From contig NZ_DATJIY010000066.1 in assembly GCF_035492835.1 (NCBI RefSeq), positions 1 through 64,000 on the forward strand: DNA of 64,000 nt, written 5' to 3'. Below the pieces are notes generated by a model. It worked only from the letters and a program-made list of their open reading frames with translations. It was not told the DNA's origin and did no database searches. Origin of the DNA: Dinghuibacter sp035492835. Lineage in GTDB: Bacteria > Bacteroidota > Bacteroidia > Chitinophagales > Chitinophagaceae. Below are positions 17,015-26,158 of the stretch, piece by piece. Made by a program: the position numbers and the translations under genes. Positions within the stretch are counted from its first letter, which is position 1. Each line of letters starts with the position of its first letter.

Positions 17015-20000
17015 ATGCTTATGAGAAAGGTATTTTACCGCCACCCGATTCGCTTGGGTAAGGCTTGCTTAACCATGTTGCAGGGAGTTTCCTTCCTCCT
17101 CCTCTTCCTCTGTACAAGCGCCGTTGCCATGCCACGACCCGTCAGGGGCCGCGTGCTCGACGCGGATGGCCGGCCTTTGGAAGGAGCCACCATCCAGGTA
17201 AAAGGTACCAGCCTGGGTGCGAAGACCGATAAGGACGGTTCTTTTGCGATGAATGTGCCGGACAATGCCAAAACACTGGTCATTTCCTACGTGGGGATGG
17301 AAACCCAGGAAGTGGACGCCAAAGGTCGGAGCGAAGTGACCATCGTTCTGAAAACTGCCGTGGCGCAGGAGCAGGATGTCGTGGTGGTGGGATATGTCAC
17401 CCAGAAGAAATCGCTGCTCACCGGATCGGTGGTCGATATGAAGGTGAACGAAAGCGACCGGGAAGTCCCTACCGCCAGCGCGGGAAACCTGCTGGCCGGC
17501 AGACTCTCGGGAGTCAACGTGGTTACGCCTTCGGGTCCCCCGGGCGAGGTAACGCCCGCCATTACGATCCGGACCGCCACCTCATGGAACGGTCAGCCGG
17601 TCCTGTACGTCATCGACGGGAAGATCAGCGCCGCCGCGGACTTCAATAACCTGAGCCCCAATGAAATTGCCAGCGTGTCCGTGCTGAAGGACGCGGCCAC
17701 GACAGCGGCTTACGGCTCCCGGGCTGCCGGTGGCGTCGTAGTCGTCACGACACGAATGGGTAAGACCGGTAAGGCGCGGGTCACTTATAGTTTCAACAGT
17801 GGCTATGACGTCCGTGGAAAGAATATGGCGCTGACGGATGCGATAGAGACCGGTAAGCTCGCCAACCAGGTTAACAACGGCGGGGCGAACCCCGCGGGGC
17901 CCGCCTATACACAACAGGACTTCGATTACTTCGCGACGCATAACTTCAACAATGCGGGCGCCGGCTATGGGTTCAACCAACTGAAGATCATTTACAGGAA
18001 CCCCTTCACCGCCACCCAAAACCTCGGCGTGGAAGGCGGGAATGACCGGATCCGATATTATGTCGGCGGCTCCTATGTCAATCAGCAGGGTTTTATGAAC
18101 GGCCTTACCTACAACAAATACAACTTACGCGCGAATATTACCGCGGACGTTACCAAGGACTTCCAGCTCTTTTTCGGGGGCGCCCTGAACAATAACCTGA
18201 CGAATTCACCCAATTGGAACGGCGGCGGTTTATCGGGACAGGTATACGACCTCTACCAGAAACTACTGGTATGGCAGCCCTATATGCCGGTCTTCACGAA
18301 CTCGGGAATGCCGGTGGATTACGGGTGGATCGCCAACATGGGCGCGGTGACACAGGGGCAGGGAGGGTATCAGCGCGATAACTACCTAAAGCCGGTCTTC
18401 ACCCTGAGCGGCACCTACAAGGCGCCCTTCCTCAAGGGGCTGAGCGCAAAGGCCACGTATATAAAGTCCTATACGTACGATGCCAACAAAGTATTCACCA
18501 CCACCTACGCGATGTACACCGTAAAACAATATACGCCTTACATATGGGGCCTGTCGGATACGAGCGTCGTGGGTACGCGTCAGAGCACGGGTACGCCCGG
18601 CCTCGCGGAGACGGCGACCTGGGGTGGCGACAAGCAATTGGACCTCCAGCTGAACTATGAGCGCAGCTTCGGGTTGCACCACGTGATGGGCACGCTCGTC
18701 TATGAAGGCTATCAGACCCAGGGCACGGGTCTTAACGCATCGGTCAACGGCTTCCCGTTGTATACGACGGACCAGTGGTGGGCGACGTCCCCCAACCAGA
18801 ATTCCACCACGCCGAGCGGGGGCGTCATACCCAACAAAAATGTGTCCAACAGCACCGCCTATTCGGATATTACGACCGGTCGCAAGTCCTGGGTCGGGCA
18901 ATTCTTTTATGACTATGCGGACAAATACCTGGCCGGCTTTACCTACCGTTATGACGGCTCCATGAATTTCGCGCCCAACGAGCGTTGGGGCTTTTTCCCG
19001 TCCGGCTCCCTGGGCTGGATCCTCTCCAAGGAACATTTCATGGAGAAAGTGAGGTCGATCGACCTCCTCAAGGTCCGCGCTTCCATGGGTCTTACGGGTA
19101 ACGATAACGTAGGCGGGTGGCAATGGCAACAAAGCTATGTGACCGGGAACAACGCCTTTTTCGGTACCTCCCCCTCCCTCAATGCCGGTCTAACATACGG
19201 TCCCGTGGTAAACCCGAATCTAACCTGGGAAAAATCGTTGAACCAGAATTTCGCGGTGGACGTCAATTTCATGAAACACTTCAGCGCGACGGTCGAGTAT
19301 TGGCATACGTACACCTATGACATCCTGGGGCAGCGCGTCCAGACGACGCCTCCCACTTTCAGCCTGACCCTTCCCTCGGTCAATTACGGCAAGGAGAAGG
19401 CCAGCGGGATCGATTTCTCGCTCGGATATACGCGACGCTTCGGGAAAGTGGACTTCAGCACCGGCGTCGTGGCCTCGTACGGACATGCACGGTATGTACT
19501 GCGCGACCAGAACGTAACCTACGACTATCAAAACCAGGTAGGCGGTGGGAGGACCACGACCATGCTCACCGGCTATGTGGTCGACCATATGATCCGCAAC
19601 CAGACCGACCTGTCCAGCTGGAACGCCGCCAATCCCAATTACAACTTCAACGGAAATAAGGCCGACCTGGGACAATTCGTATACCAGGACCTCGGAAGCC
19701 AGGGCGGCGTCCACCAAAAGGACGGTAAGATCGATCCTTACGACATAGCGGTACTGAGGAAGAACAACGACCCGATCGTCGTCGGCTGGAACCTGACCGG
19801 CGAATGGAAAGGATTTAGCCTTTCCGCCACCTTCAACGGTAATTTTCACCGATGGAACGCGGTCAATATCAGCGGCAGCGGCGTGGAATGGAACAGGATG
19901 TGGCGGACTTGGTACACCGACAGCTGGAACACCACCAATACCAACGCCAAATACCCGAGGTATTACGGCGCCGAGGTCGGCAATTCCGTCAACATGGCTG

Positions 20001-20239
20001 GCAGCAACTTTTGGTATGCCCCCTCCAACTTTATCCGTTTGAAGTTCCTGAACATAGGATATACGATCCCCCCGCGCTTTTACAAGAATTACCTGAGCGC
20101 CATAAAGGTATTTGCTTCCGGTAGCAACCTGTTCATCCTGAGTAAATACAACCAGCAGTTTTACGACCCGGAAATGTCCGGCGGAACCGCGTTCCCCATC
20201 ATCAAATCTTACAACATGGGCGTTTTGGTGTCCCTGTAA
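17015..20239 (+). CDS. SusC/RagA family TonB-linked outer membrane transporter
   Basis: Second SusC of the window, about 1074 aa from the ATG at 17015. An ATG at 17021 is equally possible, and the frame is open to a GTG at 16928. The signal peptide ends at AVAMP. A carboxypeptidase-like domain follows (VRGRVLDADGRPLEGATIQVKG), then the plug (VVVVGYVTQKKSLLTGSV and VLKDAATTAAYGSRAAGG) and a barrel ending in GVLVSL. The TonB box reads GYVTQ rather than the more usual GYGTQ. It has no STN domain. It forms an operon with the SusD 11 nt downstream and with the sugar catabolic genes after it. It differs from the other two SusC proteins in the window, which resemble each other. Confidence 0.95.
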   Translation: MLMRKVFYRHPIRLGKACLTMLQGVSFLLLFLCTSAVAMPRPVRGRVLDADGRPLEGATIQVKGTSLGAKTDKDGSFAMNVPDNAKTLVISYVGMETQEVDAKGRSEVTIVLKTAVAQEQDVVVVGYVTQKKSLLTGSVVDMKVNESDREVPTASAGNLLAGRLSGVNVVTPSGPPGEVTPAITIRTATSWNGQPVLYVIDGKISAAADFNNLSPNEIASVSVLKDAATTAAYGSRAAGGVVVVTTRMGKTGKARVTYSFNSGYDVRGKNMALTDAIETGKLANQVNNGGANPAGPAYTQQDFDYFATHNFNNAGAGYGFNQLKIIYRNPFTATQNLGVEGGNDRIRYYVGGSYVNQQGFMNGLTYNKYNLRANITADVTKDFQLFFGGALNNNLTNSPNWNGGGLSGQVYDLYQKLLVWQPYMPVFTNSGMPVDYGWIANMGAVTQGQGGYQRDNYLKPVFTLSGTYKAPFLKGLSAKATYIKSYTYDANKVFTTTYAMYTVKQYTPYIWGLSDTSVVGTRQSTGTPGLAETATWGGDKQLDLQLNYERSFGLHHVMGTLVYEGYQTQGTGLNASVNGFPLYTTDQWWATSPNQNSTTPSGGVIPNKNVSNSTAYSDITTGRKSWVGQFFYDYADKYLAGFTYRYDGSMNFAPNERWGFFPSGSLGWILSKEHFMEKVRSIDLLKVRASMGLTGNDNVGGWQWQQSYVTGNNAFFGTSPSLNAGLTYGPVVNPNLTWEKSLNQNFAVDVNFMKHFSATVEYWHTYTYDILGQRVQTTPPTFSLTLPSVNYGKEKASGIDFSLGYTRRFGKVDFSTGVVASYGHARYVLRDQNVTYDYQNQVGGGRTTTMLTGYVVDHMIRNQTDLSSWNAANPNYNFNGNKADLGQFVYQDLGSQGGVHQKDGKIDPYDIAVLRKNNDPIVVGWNLTGEWKGFSLSATFNGNFHRWNAVNISGSGVEWNRMWRTWYTDSWNTTNTNAKYPRYYGAEVGNSVNMAGSNFWYAPSNFIRLKFLNIGYTIPPRFYKNYLSAIKVFASGSNLFILSKYNQQFYDPEMSGGTAFPIIKSYNMGVLVSL

Positions 20240-20250
20240 AATCGACAACT

Positions 20251-22074
20251 ATGAAGAAAATAATTTCATATATAGCCATCGCGATGGCCGTTCTGCCGGC
20301 CTGTAAAAAGGGCCTCGATTTCACGAATACGAATGCGATCAACCCGGCCAACGTGTGGACGGATTCCTCGACGATTCAGGCGTTCCTGTCGGATATTTAC
20401 GGAGGGTTGATGCCGGGCTGGCCGCTGGGTCAGGGCAACAATTCGGATGAAGGCATCAACTCCCAAAAGAGCATGGGCAACTACCAGCTGGGGATCATCT
20501 CGGCGGCGGGGAATTATGTGAACCTGAGCTATACCTATATCGATAAATGCAATTTTTTCCTGGACCAGCTGGCAGCCGTGTCCGCCAATGTACTGAGCCC
20601 TGCGACCAAGGCGCAGTTCACGGGCGAAGCCAAATTCTGGCGGGCATGGACCTACTGGTCGATGGTGAGCCAGCTCGGCGGCGTACCCCTCATCCTTCAC
20701 ACGCAGAACGCTACCGACGTGGCGAGTCTGAAGGTGCCCAGGAACAAAACTTCCGAATGTATAACCCAGATCGTGCAGGACCTGGACAGTGCCGCGCTGT
20801 TGCTACCCGGTTCCTATACCGGCACGAGCTACGGAAGGATCACCAGCGTGGCGGCCCTCGGCCTGAAAGGAAGGATACTTTTGTGGTATGCGAGCCCGCT
20901 GTTCAATCCGTCGAACGACCCCTCTCGCTGGCAGACCGCCTTTAACGCCACCAAGGCGGCGGTAGACGCGGCCAACGCCAATGGTTACGGCCTCTTACCC
21001 AACTACCGGGCCATATGGTATTCAGGGAACATGGAAGAGATCATGGTCAACCAATACTACTACCCGGATCACTACATGAATTTTGCCCCGATACGCCCGT
21101 TGCCTTATACGAATGGCGCCGCTAACAACGATCAGCCGCTAGAGCCCCTGCTGATGGCCTATCCCAAAAGGGACGGCTCCCCCATGCAGCTCGATTTGAC
21201 CCAGCTGTCAAACCCGGCCTATAACGCCCAGTTCACGAACGATTTCTATACGAACCGGGACGACCGTTTCTATGCGACCATATTTTGTGGCGGCACACCC
21301 TATCCCACGCCCGACGTGCTACCCGGACAACCCGCTAAATGCGTGTATTGGGCCGCGTTTCAATGGACTTCCGCGTCGGGAATAAACTTTACGCTCCCGG
21401 TGCCGGGAGGGTACAGCAATATCGACGTTCCCGTGGAGAACGGCGACGACAACGGACTGGTTGGGTTCTACGAAAGGAAGGGCCTGGATACCACGCTCAC
21501 CGGGCAGCAGATCGTCAGTGTGGCGGCCGGAGCCAAAAGCTGGTGGTCGCCGATGCGATACGCGGAGTTGCTCATGAATTACGCCGAGTGCGCCAATGAG
21601 ACAGGTAGCCCGAGCGAAGCCCTGAACGTACTATACAAGATCAGAGCCAGGGCGAACATCACCCCCGGCGCCTCCGGGACCTACGGGATTACCGCCGCAT
21701 CACAAGCCGACATCCGGGCGGCGATCATGAATGAACGAATGGTCGAGTTCGCCTTCGAGGGCTTCCGGTTCAACGACCTCCGGCGTTGGAAGCGCTACGA
21801 TATACTGAACAGCGAAGGCGCCAGGCACGGACTTCTGCCGATGCTGATCTATGGGGCGCCGCTTCCTTCGACCACGGACAACATCATGACCGCTTCCGTC
21901 CGGGCAAATTTTTCGATGGTTTATGTGGATAACCTGGACGGCGACGCTAACTTTAGGTTCAACCTGGACCTGAGCCATTGGTTCTACCCATTGAACCCGG
22001 CGCAGATATCCCTGGAGTCCTCGGTTTTACAGCAAAACAATGAATGGGGCGGCACGTTCGACCCCTTGCAATAG
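20251..22074 (+). CDS. SusD/RagB family nutrient-binding lipoprotein
   Basis: Surface lipoprotein partner of the SusC upstream. It is 607 aa, longer than the other two SusD proteins here. The signal peptide ends in the lipobox VLPAC (Cys near residue 18). Family features are the N-terminal SusD-like helices, the conserved MNERMVEFAFEGFRFNDLRRWKRY block near residue 490 and a C-terminal NPAQI segment. It ends 2 nt before the aldo/keto reductase, so glycan binding and sugar oxidation genes are in one transcript. The ligand is unknown but is probably the oligosaccharide released by the enzymes of this region. Confidence 0.95.
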   Translation: MKKIISYIAIAMAVLPACKKGLDFTNTNAINPANVWTDSSTIQAFLSDIYGGLMPGWPLGQGNNSDEGINSQKSMGNYQLGIISAAGNYVNLSYTYIDKCNFFLDQLAAVSANVLSPATKAQFTGEAKFWRAWTYWSMVSQLGGVPLILHTQNATDVASLKVPRNKTSECITQIVQDLDSAALLLPGSYTGTSYGRITSVAALGLKGRILLWYASPLFNPSNDPSRWQTAFNATKAAVDAANANGYGLLPNYRAIWYSGNMEEIMVNQYYYPDHYMNFAPIRPLPYTNGAANNDQPLEPLLMAYPKRDGSPMQLDLTQLSNPAYNAQFTNDFYTNRDDRFYATIFCGGTPYPTPDVLPGQPAKCVYWAAFQWTSASGINFTLPVPGGYSNIDVPVENGDDNGLVGFYERKGLDTTLTGQQIVSVAAGAKSWWSPMRYAELLMNYAECANETGSPSEALNVLYKIRARANITPGASGTYGITAASQADIRAAIMNERMVEFAFEGFRFNDLRRWKRYDILNSEGARHGLLPMLIYGAPLPSTTDNIMTASVRANFSMVYVDNLDGDANFRFNLDLSHWFYPLNPAQISLESSVLQQNNEWGGTFDPLQ

Positions 22075-22076
22075 TG

Positions 22077-22967
22077 ATGAACATGGACCGGTACATATTA
22101 GGTACGGCGGCTTTGGGCGGTGTATTTGGACCGGTTGATCCGGCGGTGTCGGTAGGGACGGTCCTGCGGGCCCTGGAATATGGCTTTACCGCGATCGACA
22201 CGGCCCCGGCGTATGGAGACGCGGAATTATTTGTAGGCAAGGCGCTGAGAGAATGGCGCGGCGCAAAACCTGTCATAAGCACAAAAGTAGGAAGGCTCAG
22301 GTCGTACGCCAGTGATGATGGCCGTTACGACTATCACCCTGAAGTGATGGAAAGGAGCGTGAGCGAAAGCCTCGCGCTCCTGGGCCTTCCGAACGTCGAT
22401 GTCCTGTTCCTGCACGACCCCTGGGCGGTTCCGCCGGAACAGGTGGATGCGGTTATCGATCAATTGCGGCTCTTCAAGCGGAAGGGATATGCCGGTCGGA
22501 TCGGACTGGGTGGAAACCCGCCCCCCTCATTCGCGGCACATATAGATAACGGAGTTTTCGACGTCGTCATGGAGTTTTTCCGGTTTACCGCCATCAACGC
22601 GGATGCATTGACGGACAGCATACCGAAATACCATTCCCTGGGTGTTCAGCCATACATGGCCAGCCCGCTTCATATGGGGTTGCTGGGCAGGCGGTTCGAG
22701 GAGTTCCTGGAGTCCGCGCCCTCCTGGTTGGACCCGGCATGTATGCAAAAAGCCGCGGCATTGCGGACCATTGCATCATTGCATGGTATTTCCCTTTCCA
22801 CGCTCGCACACCGGTTCGTGTTCTTCGCCCCGGTGGATATAAAAGTCGTGACCGGACCTTCCAACCTCCGCGAGCTGGAAGAAACCTGGAAAGACATCCT
22901 GTCCGGGCCGTTGCCCGAGGACGTCGTCGACGAGATACGGTTAATTCAGCAAAAGAATGTTTCATGA
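22077..22967 (+). CDS. Aldo/keto reductase, D-threo-aldose 1-dehydrogenase-like
   Basis: Cytoplasmic NAD(P)-dependent oxidoreductase of 296 aa. The AKR catalytic tetrad is visible as D41, Y46 (DTAPAYGD), K70 (STKVG) and H113 (FLHDPW). The overall look is that of the AKR group containing bacterial L-fucose / D-threo-aldose 1-dehydrogenase, which oxidises L-fucose to its lactone. The start at 22077 is 2 nt after the susD stop; a second ATG lies 6 nt on. The stop overlaps the next start in an ATGA, so it is translationally coupled to the enolase-superfamily dehydratase that could act on the acid product. L-fucose as substrate is inference. Confidence 0.8.
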   Translation: MNMDRYILGTAALGGVFGPVDPAVSVGTVLRALEYGFTAIDTAPAYGDAELFVGKALREWRGAKPVISTKVGRLRSYASDDGRYDYHPEVMERSVSESLALLGLPNVDVLFLHDPWAVPPEQVDAVIDQLRLFKRKGYAGRIGLGGNPPPSFAAHIDNGVFDVVMEFFRFTAINADALTDSIPKYHSLGVQPYMASPLHMGLLGRRFEEFLESAPSWLDPACMQKAAALRTIASLHGISLSTLAHRFVFFAPVDIKVVTGPSNLRELEETWKDILSGPLPEDVVDEIRLIQQKNVS

Positions 22968-24157
22968 GCCAAATTACCTTTACTCTTAACCCGATAGGAG
23001 ACGAAGTATTTAACATCAAAAAAATATCCGTCCGGACCCTGGCGGATGTACCCGCGGTCACCCCGTTCCAGGACTCGTCCATGGGCCCGTTCCGTTCCTA
23101 CAATATGTCCCTGCTGACATTCGAGGACGAAGACGGAAACATCGGCGAAGGACCGGTCACGGCAGGATATATACACATATTGCAAAACTGTATCTTTCCT
23201 CAATTGCTCCATAGCGGCGGTCTTCGGTACGAAATCCTTTACCCCCGCCTGTATTGGGCCATCAGGAACGAGGGCTTCAGGGGCCCCGCCTCATCGCTGT
23301 TGGGCCAGGTCGACCTGGCGCTTCATGATCTGGCTTGCCGCAGAAAGGGCGTATCGATCCAGCAATACCTACATGGGGTGCGAAACCACGCCAGGGCCTA
23401 TGGCAGCGGCGGAGGTACGAATTATTCCCTGGCGCAGCTGGAGAAGGAAATGAGCCACTTTCTCGATTTGGGCTTCTCCTGCGTAAAGATGAAGGTTGGT
23501 ATGCATTTTGGGAAGAACATCCGCGAGGATATCGAGCGCGTCAGGTTCGTCCGGAAACTTATCGGCAAGGATATTCGCCTTGCGGTCGACGCCAACCAGA
23601 TATGGACGGTCATGGAGGCGATGGCGTTCATGAGGGGTGTTGAAGACCAGGATATTGCCTGGCTCGAAGAGCCCGTTCATTCCGCGGCGCTGTCGGAAAT
23701 CGCCCAATTGTCCGCGTTATCCCCGGTGGGTCTGTCCTTTGGCGAATCCGAAAAGTCGGCCAAGGTATTTCCCGAATTAAAAAAGGCAGGAGTGGCCCAT
23801 TTACAGCCCGCGCCCACACACCTGGCGAGCGTCCGGGAATGGATGGATGTCCGCGACCTCGCCGAAAAATCCGGATTGGCGTTTAGCTCCGGCGGTTATT
23901 CGCACTATGCGGCGGCGCTGGTGTCGACCGCGTCCGATGGGGCGATGGTGGAGTTTCTCTATCCCCTCATGGATGGCCTGCGTGAATACTTCGCCGAGCA
24001 TCCCTTCGTAGAGAACGGTTCTTTCGTCTTACCGGATGTATCGGGCATACCGATCCGGATCGACTGGGACCGCCTCCAGCGGAAAAACAAAATCGTGGGA
24101 CGTAAGACCTGGACCGTAAACGAGGTCGGTAACTATACACCCATGGTCACTTCATAG
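22964..24157 (+). CDS. Enolase-superfamily sugar-acid dehydratase (mandelate racemase/muconate lactonizing enzyme family)
   Basis: Protein of 397 aa. It shows the enolase-superfamily barrel: K175-x-K177 (VKMKVG), metal ligands D209 (DANQIW), E235 (LEEPVH) and E261 (GESEK), and a late histidine, H314 (GGYSHY). The usual QPD motif after the third ligand reads QPAP here, so the Asp that normally pairs with the catalytic His in the mandelate racemase group is missing; the chemistry may differ from classical acid-sugar dehydratases. The true start is the ATG at 22964 overlapping the AKR stop; an open frame further upstream is a shadow. Together with the AKR it suggests conversion of an aldonate to a 2-keto-3-deoxy acid. 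Confidence 0.8.
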   Translation: MSQITFTLNPIGDEVFNIKKISVRTLADVPAVTPFQDSSMGPFRSYNMSLLTFEDEDGNIGEGPVTAGYIHILQNCIFPQLLHSGGLRYEILYPRLYWAIRNEGFRGPASSLLGQVDLALHDLACRRKGVSIQQYLHGVRNHARAYGSGGGTNYSLAQLEKEMSHFLDLGFSCVKMKVGMHFGKNIREDIERVRFVRKLIGKDIRLAVDANQIWTVMEAMAFMRGVEDQDIAWLEEPVHSAALSEIAQLSALSPVGLSFGESEKSAKVFPELKKAGVAHLQPAPTHLASVREWMDVRDLAEKSGLAFSSGGYSHYAAALVSTASDGAMVEFLYPLMDGLREYFAEHPFVENGSFVLPDVSGIPIRIDWDRLQRKNKIVGRKTWTVNEVGNYTPMVTS

Positions 24158-24159
24158 TC

Positions 24160-25719
24160 ATGAATGTATCGCTTGCCATAGGAGACTATATCATTTTGTT
24201 CGCATACCTGGCCGGTTTGCTTTTTGTCGGATTCTTCCTGGACAGGCGGATGGGAAAGGACAGCGACCTTTTCCTCGGTGGAAGGTCGCTGCGCTGGTGG
24301 CAGATCGGTTTTTCCATGTTCAGCGCCAATGCCGGCCCCACTATGTTGATCGGTTTTGCAGGGATCGGTTTTTCCGAAGGGGTCGTCGGGAGCAATTTCG
24401 AATGGCTGGCCTGGATATTCATCCTGTTATTGGCCGCGGTCTTCATTCCGCTTTATCGGGCGACCGACATCTCCACCATGCCCCAGTTCCTGCGTATCCG
24501 CTATGGAGACAAAGCATATCGTTTTCTCACCTTTTACAGCCTGGTATCGATCCTCGTCGTTTGGCTCGGCAGCGCGTTGTATGCCGGAGGCCTTCTGATC
24601 TCCCAGATGTTCGGCTGGTCGCTAATGCGGTCGATGGTGAGCGTCGCCGTGGTGGCGGCGAGCTTTACGACCCTGGGGGGGCTGCGGGCGGTCATGAGAA
24701 CCGGTATATTCCAGTCGTCCATCATCCTATTGTCCTCCGGGCTCCTGTTGTTCTTCGCACTCCGGAAGGCCGGCGGGATACACGAGGCGGCTTCGGCCAT
24801 TCCACGCCGCTACCTGCAACTGCTGCGGCCGGCCTCGGCGCCGACGTATTCCTGGATATCCGTCCTGGTAGGCTACCCCGTGGTCGCCATCTGCTATTGG
24901 TGCGCGGACCAAACCATCGTTCAAAAGGTGCTCGCGGGTAAAAATGTGCGGGAAGGGCAATACGGAGCGTTATTCCTGGCGGGTTTGAAAATATTGATGC
25001 CCTGTTTGTTCGTCTTCCCCGGTATCCTGTGTTACGTATTGTACAGGGACCAGGCGACACCCGATACCGCGTATATGGTGCTGGTCAAGCACCTGATGCC
25101 GACCGGCTTGTTGGGTCTTAGCATGGCGGCGTTGATCGCCGCGCTAATCGACATGGTTTCTTCGGGTCTCAATTCATTCAGCACCGTATTCACGTTGGAT
25201 GTCATCGAGCGCCTTCGGCCGATGGACGAACGGCAAAGCCGCCTGGCGGGCCGGTTGGTAACGGTGGGCGCGGCGATCGTGGCGTTGTTGATCGCGGTCC
25301 TGTTTTCCTACTCCGGGAAAGGATTCTTCGAATTGTCACAGGGGCTCGTATCCATCCTGGCGCCCCCCTTGTCCGTCGTTTTCCTGGCAGGGGCGTTGTG
25401 GAAAAAGGCCAACCATATCGCCGCGGAATGGATTTTGTATGGCGGTGGTCTGTTGTGCCTGGTCATCGGGTGCTGTTATGTCCTTAACTACCCCAATGCA
25501 CATTTCTGGCCCGGCTTCCTGATGCTTTCCTTTTACCTTTTCGTGGCGCTACTGGTGGCCATGGTCCTCATCTCGCTCACGACGACAGCCCGGCGGGGTT
25601 CGGCGCTTCCCTCCCTGCACGAGATACACGCCCGGTATGCCGGCCGTTCCCGAGGGGTCTGGCTGACGTGGGGTTTATTGGGGATTATTATGATCTTTAT
25701 ATATGCGATTCTTGAATAA
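24160..25719 (+). CDS. Sodium:solute symporter (SSS family)
   Basis: Inner-membrane transporter of 519 aa with about 13-14 hydrophobic segments spread along its length. The SSS signature region is seen as FLGGRSLRWWQIGFSMFSANAGPT followed by STMPQFLRIRYGDKAYR. The family imports sugars and other solutes with sodium. It starts 2 nt after the dehydratase and overlaps the next gene by 17 nt. Its place between catabolic genes points to uptake of the monosaccharide that the AKR and dehydratase then process. Confidence 0.9.
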   Translation: MNVSLAIGDYIILFAYLAGLLFVGFFLDRRMGKDSDLFLGGRSLRWWQIGFSMFSANAGPTMLIGFAGIGFSEGVVGSNFEWLAWIFILLLAAVFIPLYRATDISTMPQFLRIRYGDKAYRFLTFYSLVSILVVWLGSALYAGGLLISQMFGWSLMRSMVSVAVVAASFTTLGGLRAVMRTGIFQSSIILLSSGLLLFFALRKAGGIHEAASAIPRRYLQLLRPASAPTYSWISVLVGYPVVAICYWCADQTIVQKVLAGKNVREGQYGALFLAGLKILMPCLFVFPGILCYVLYRDQATPDTAYMVLVKHLMPTGLLGLSMAALIAALIDMVSSGLNSFSTVFTLDVIERLRPMDERQSRLAGRLVTVGAAIVALLIAVLFSYSGKGFFELSQGLVSILAPPLSVVFLAGALWKKANHIAAEWILYGGGLLCLVIGCCYVLNYPNAHFWPGFLMLSFYLFVALLVAMVLISLTTTARRGSALPSLHEIHARYAGRSRGVWLTWGLLGIIMIFIYAILE

Positions 25720-26158
25720 ATACCTGTTCGCCTTTATGTTGCTGGCCGCGTGCCGGCAACCGGTTTCTACGAAAGCCCGCGACGTCGTCATGGTTGTCAA
25801 CCTTGTCGACGATTCCGTAAAAGTCCGGCAGTATCTGGCGTATCACCAGAATGTCTGGCCGGAAGTGGAAGCCGGCTTCCGGAAGGCGGGATACAAGAAT
25901 ATCCGGTTGTACCGGTGTGAACGGACGGTGGTGATGATCGTCACCGTGCCGGCGGATGCCGACCTCGCCGCCATGGGTCGGACGGCGGAGGCTTACGATC
26001 CCAGGTGTGGTGCATGGAACCGGATGATGGATGCCTACCAGGTGGGCGTGCCCGGCACGCAACCCGGGCAGAAGTGGGTGCAGGCGGACCTTTTCTATCA
26101 GTTCAAGGCGGATACTACTGGTACTGTTTCACGAAATCCCGCGGGGAAAGCCCCTTGA
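25703..26158 (+). CDS. L-rhamnose/L-fucose mutarotase-like lipoprotein
   Basis: Small protein of 151 aa. The mature part matches the RhaM-type mutarotase family, a ferredoxin-like fold that interconverts the anomers of L-rhamnose or L-fucose. The family motif is seen as Y44-xxx-H48 in YLAYHQNVWPEV, followed by the conserved NIRLYR. RhaM itself is cytoplasmic. This protein instead begins with a lipoprotein signal and lipobox LLAAC (Cys17), so it should be anchored outside the inner membrane. It is the last gene of the susC operon. Its 3' end overlaps the convergent araC gene by 44 nt. Confidence 0.75.
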   Translation: MRFLNKYLFAFMLLAACRQPVSTKARDVVMVVNLVDDSVKVRQYLAYHQNVWPEVEAGFRKAGYKNIRLYRCERTVVMIVTVPADADLAAMGRTAEAYDPRCGAWNRMMDAYQVGVPGTQPGQKWVQADLFYQFKADTTGTVSRNPAGKAP

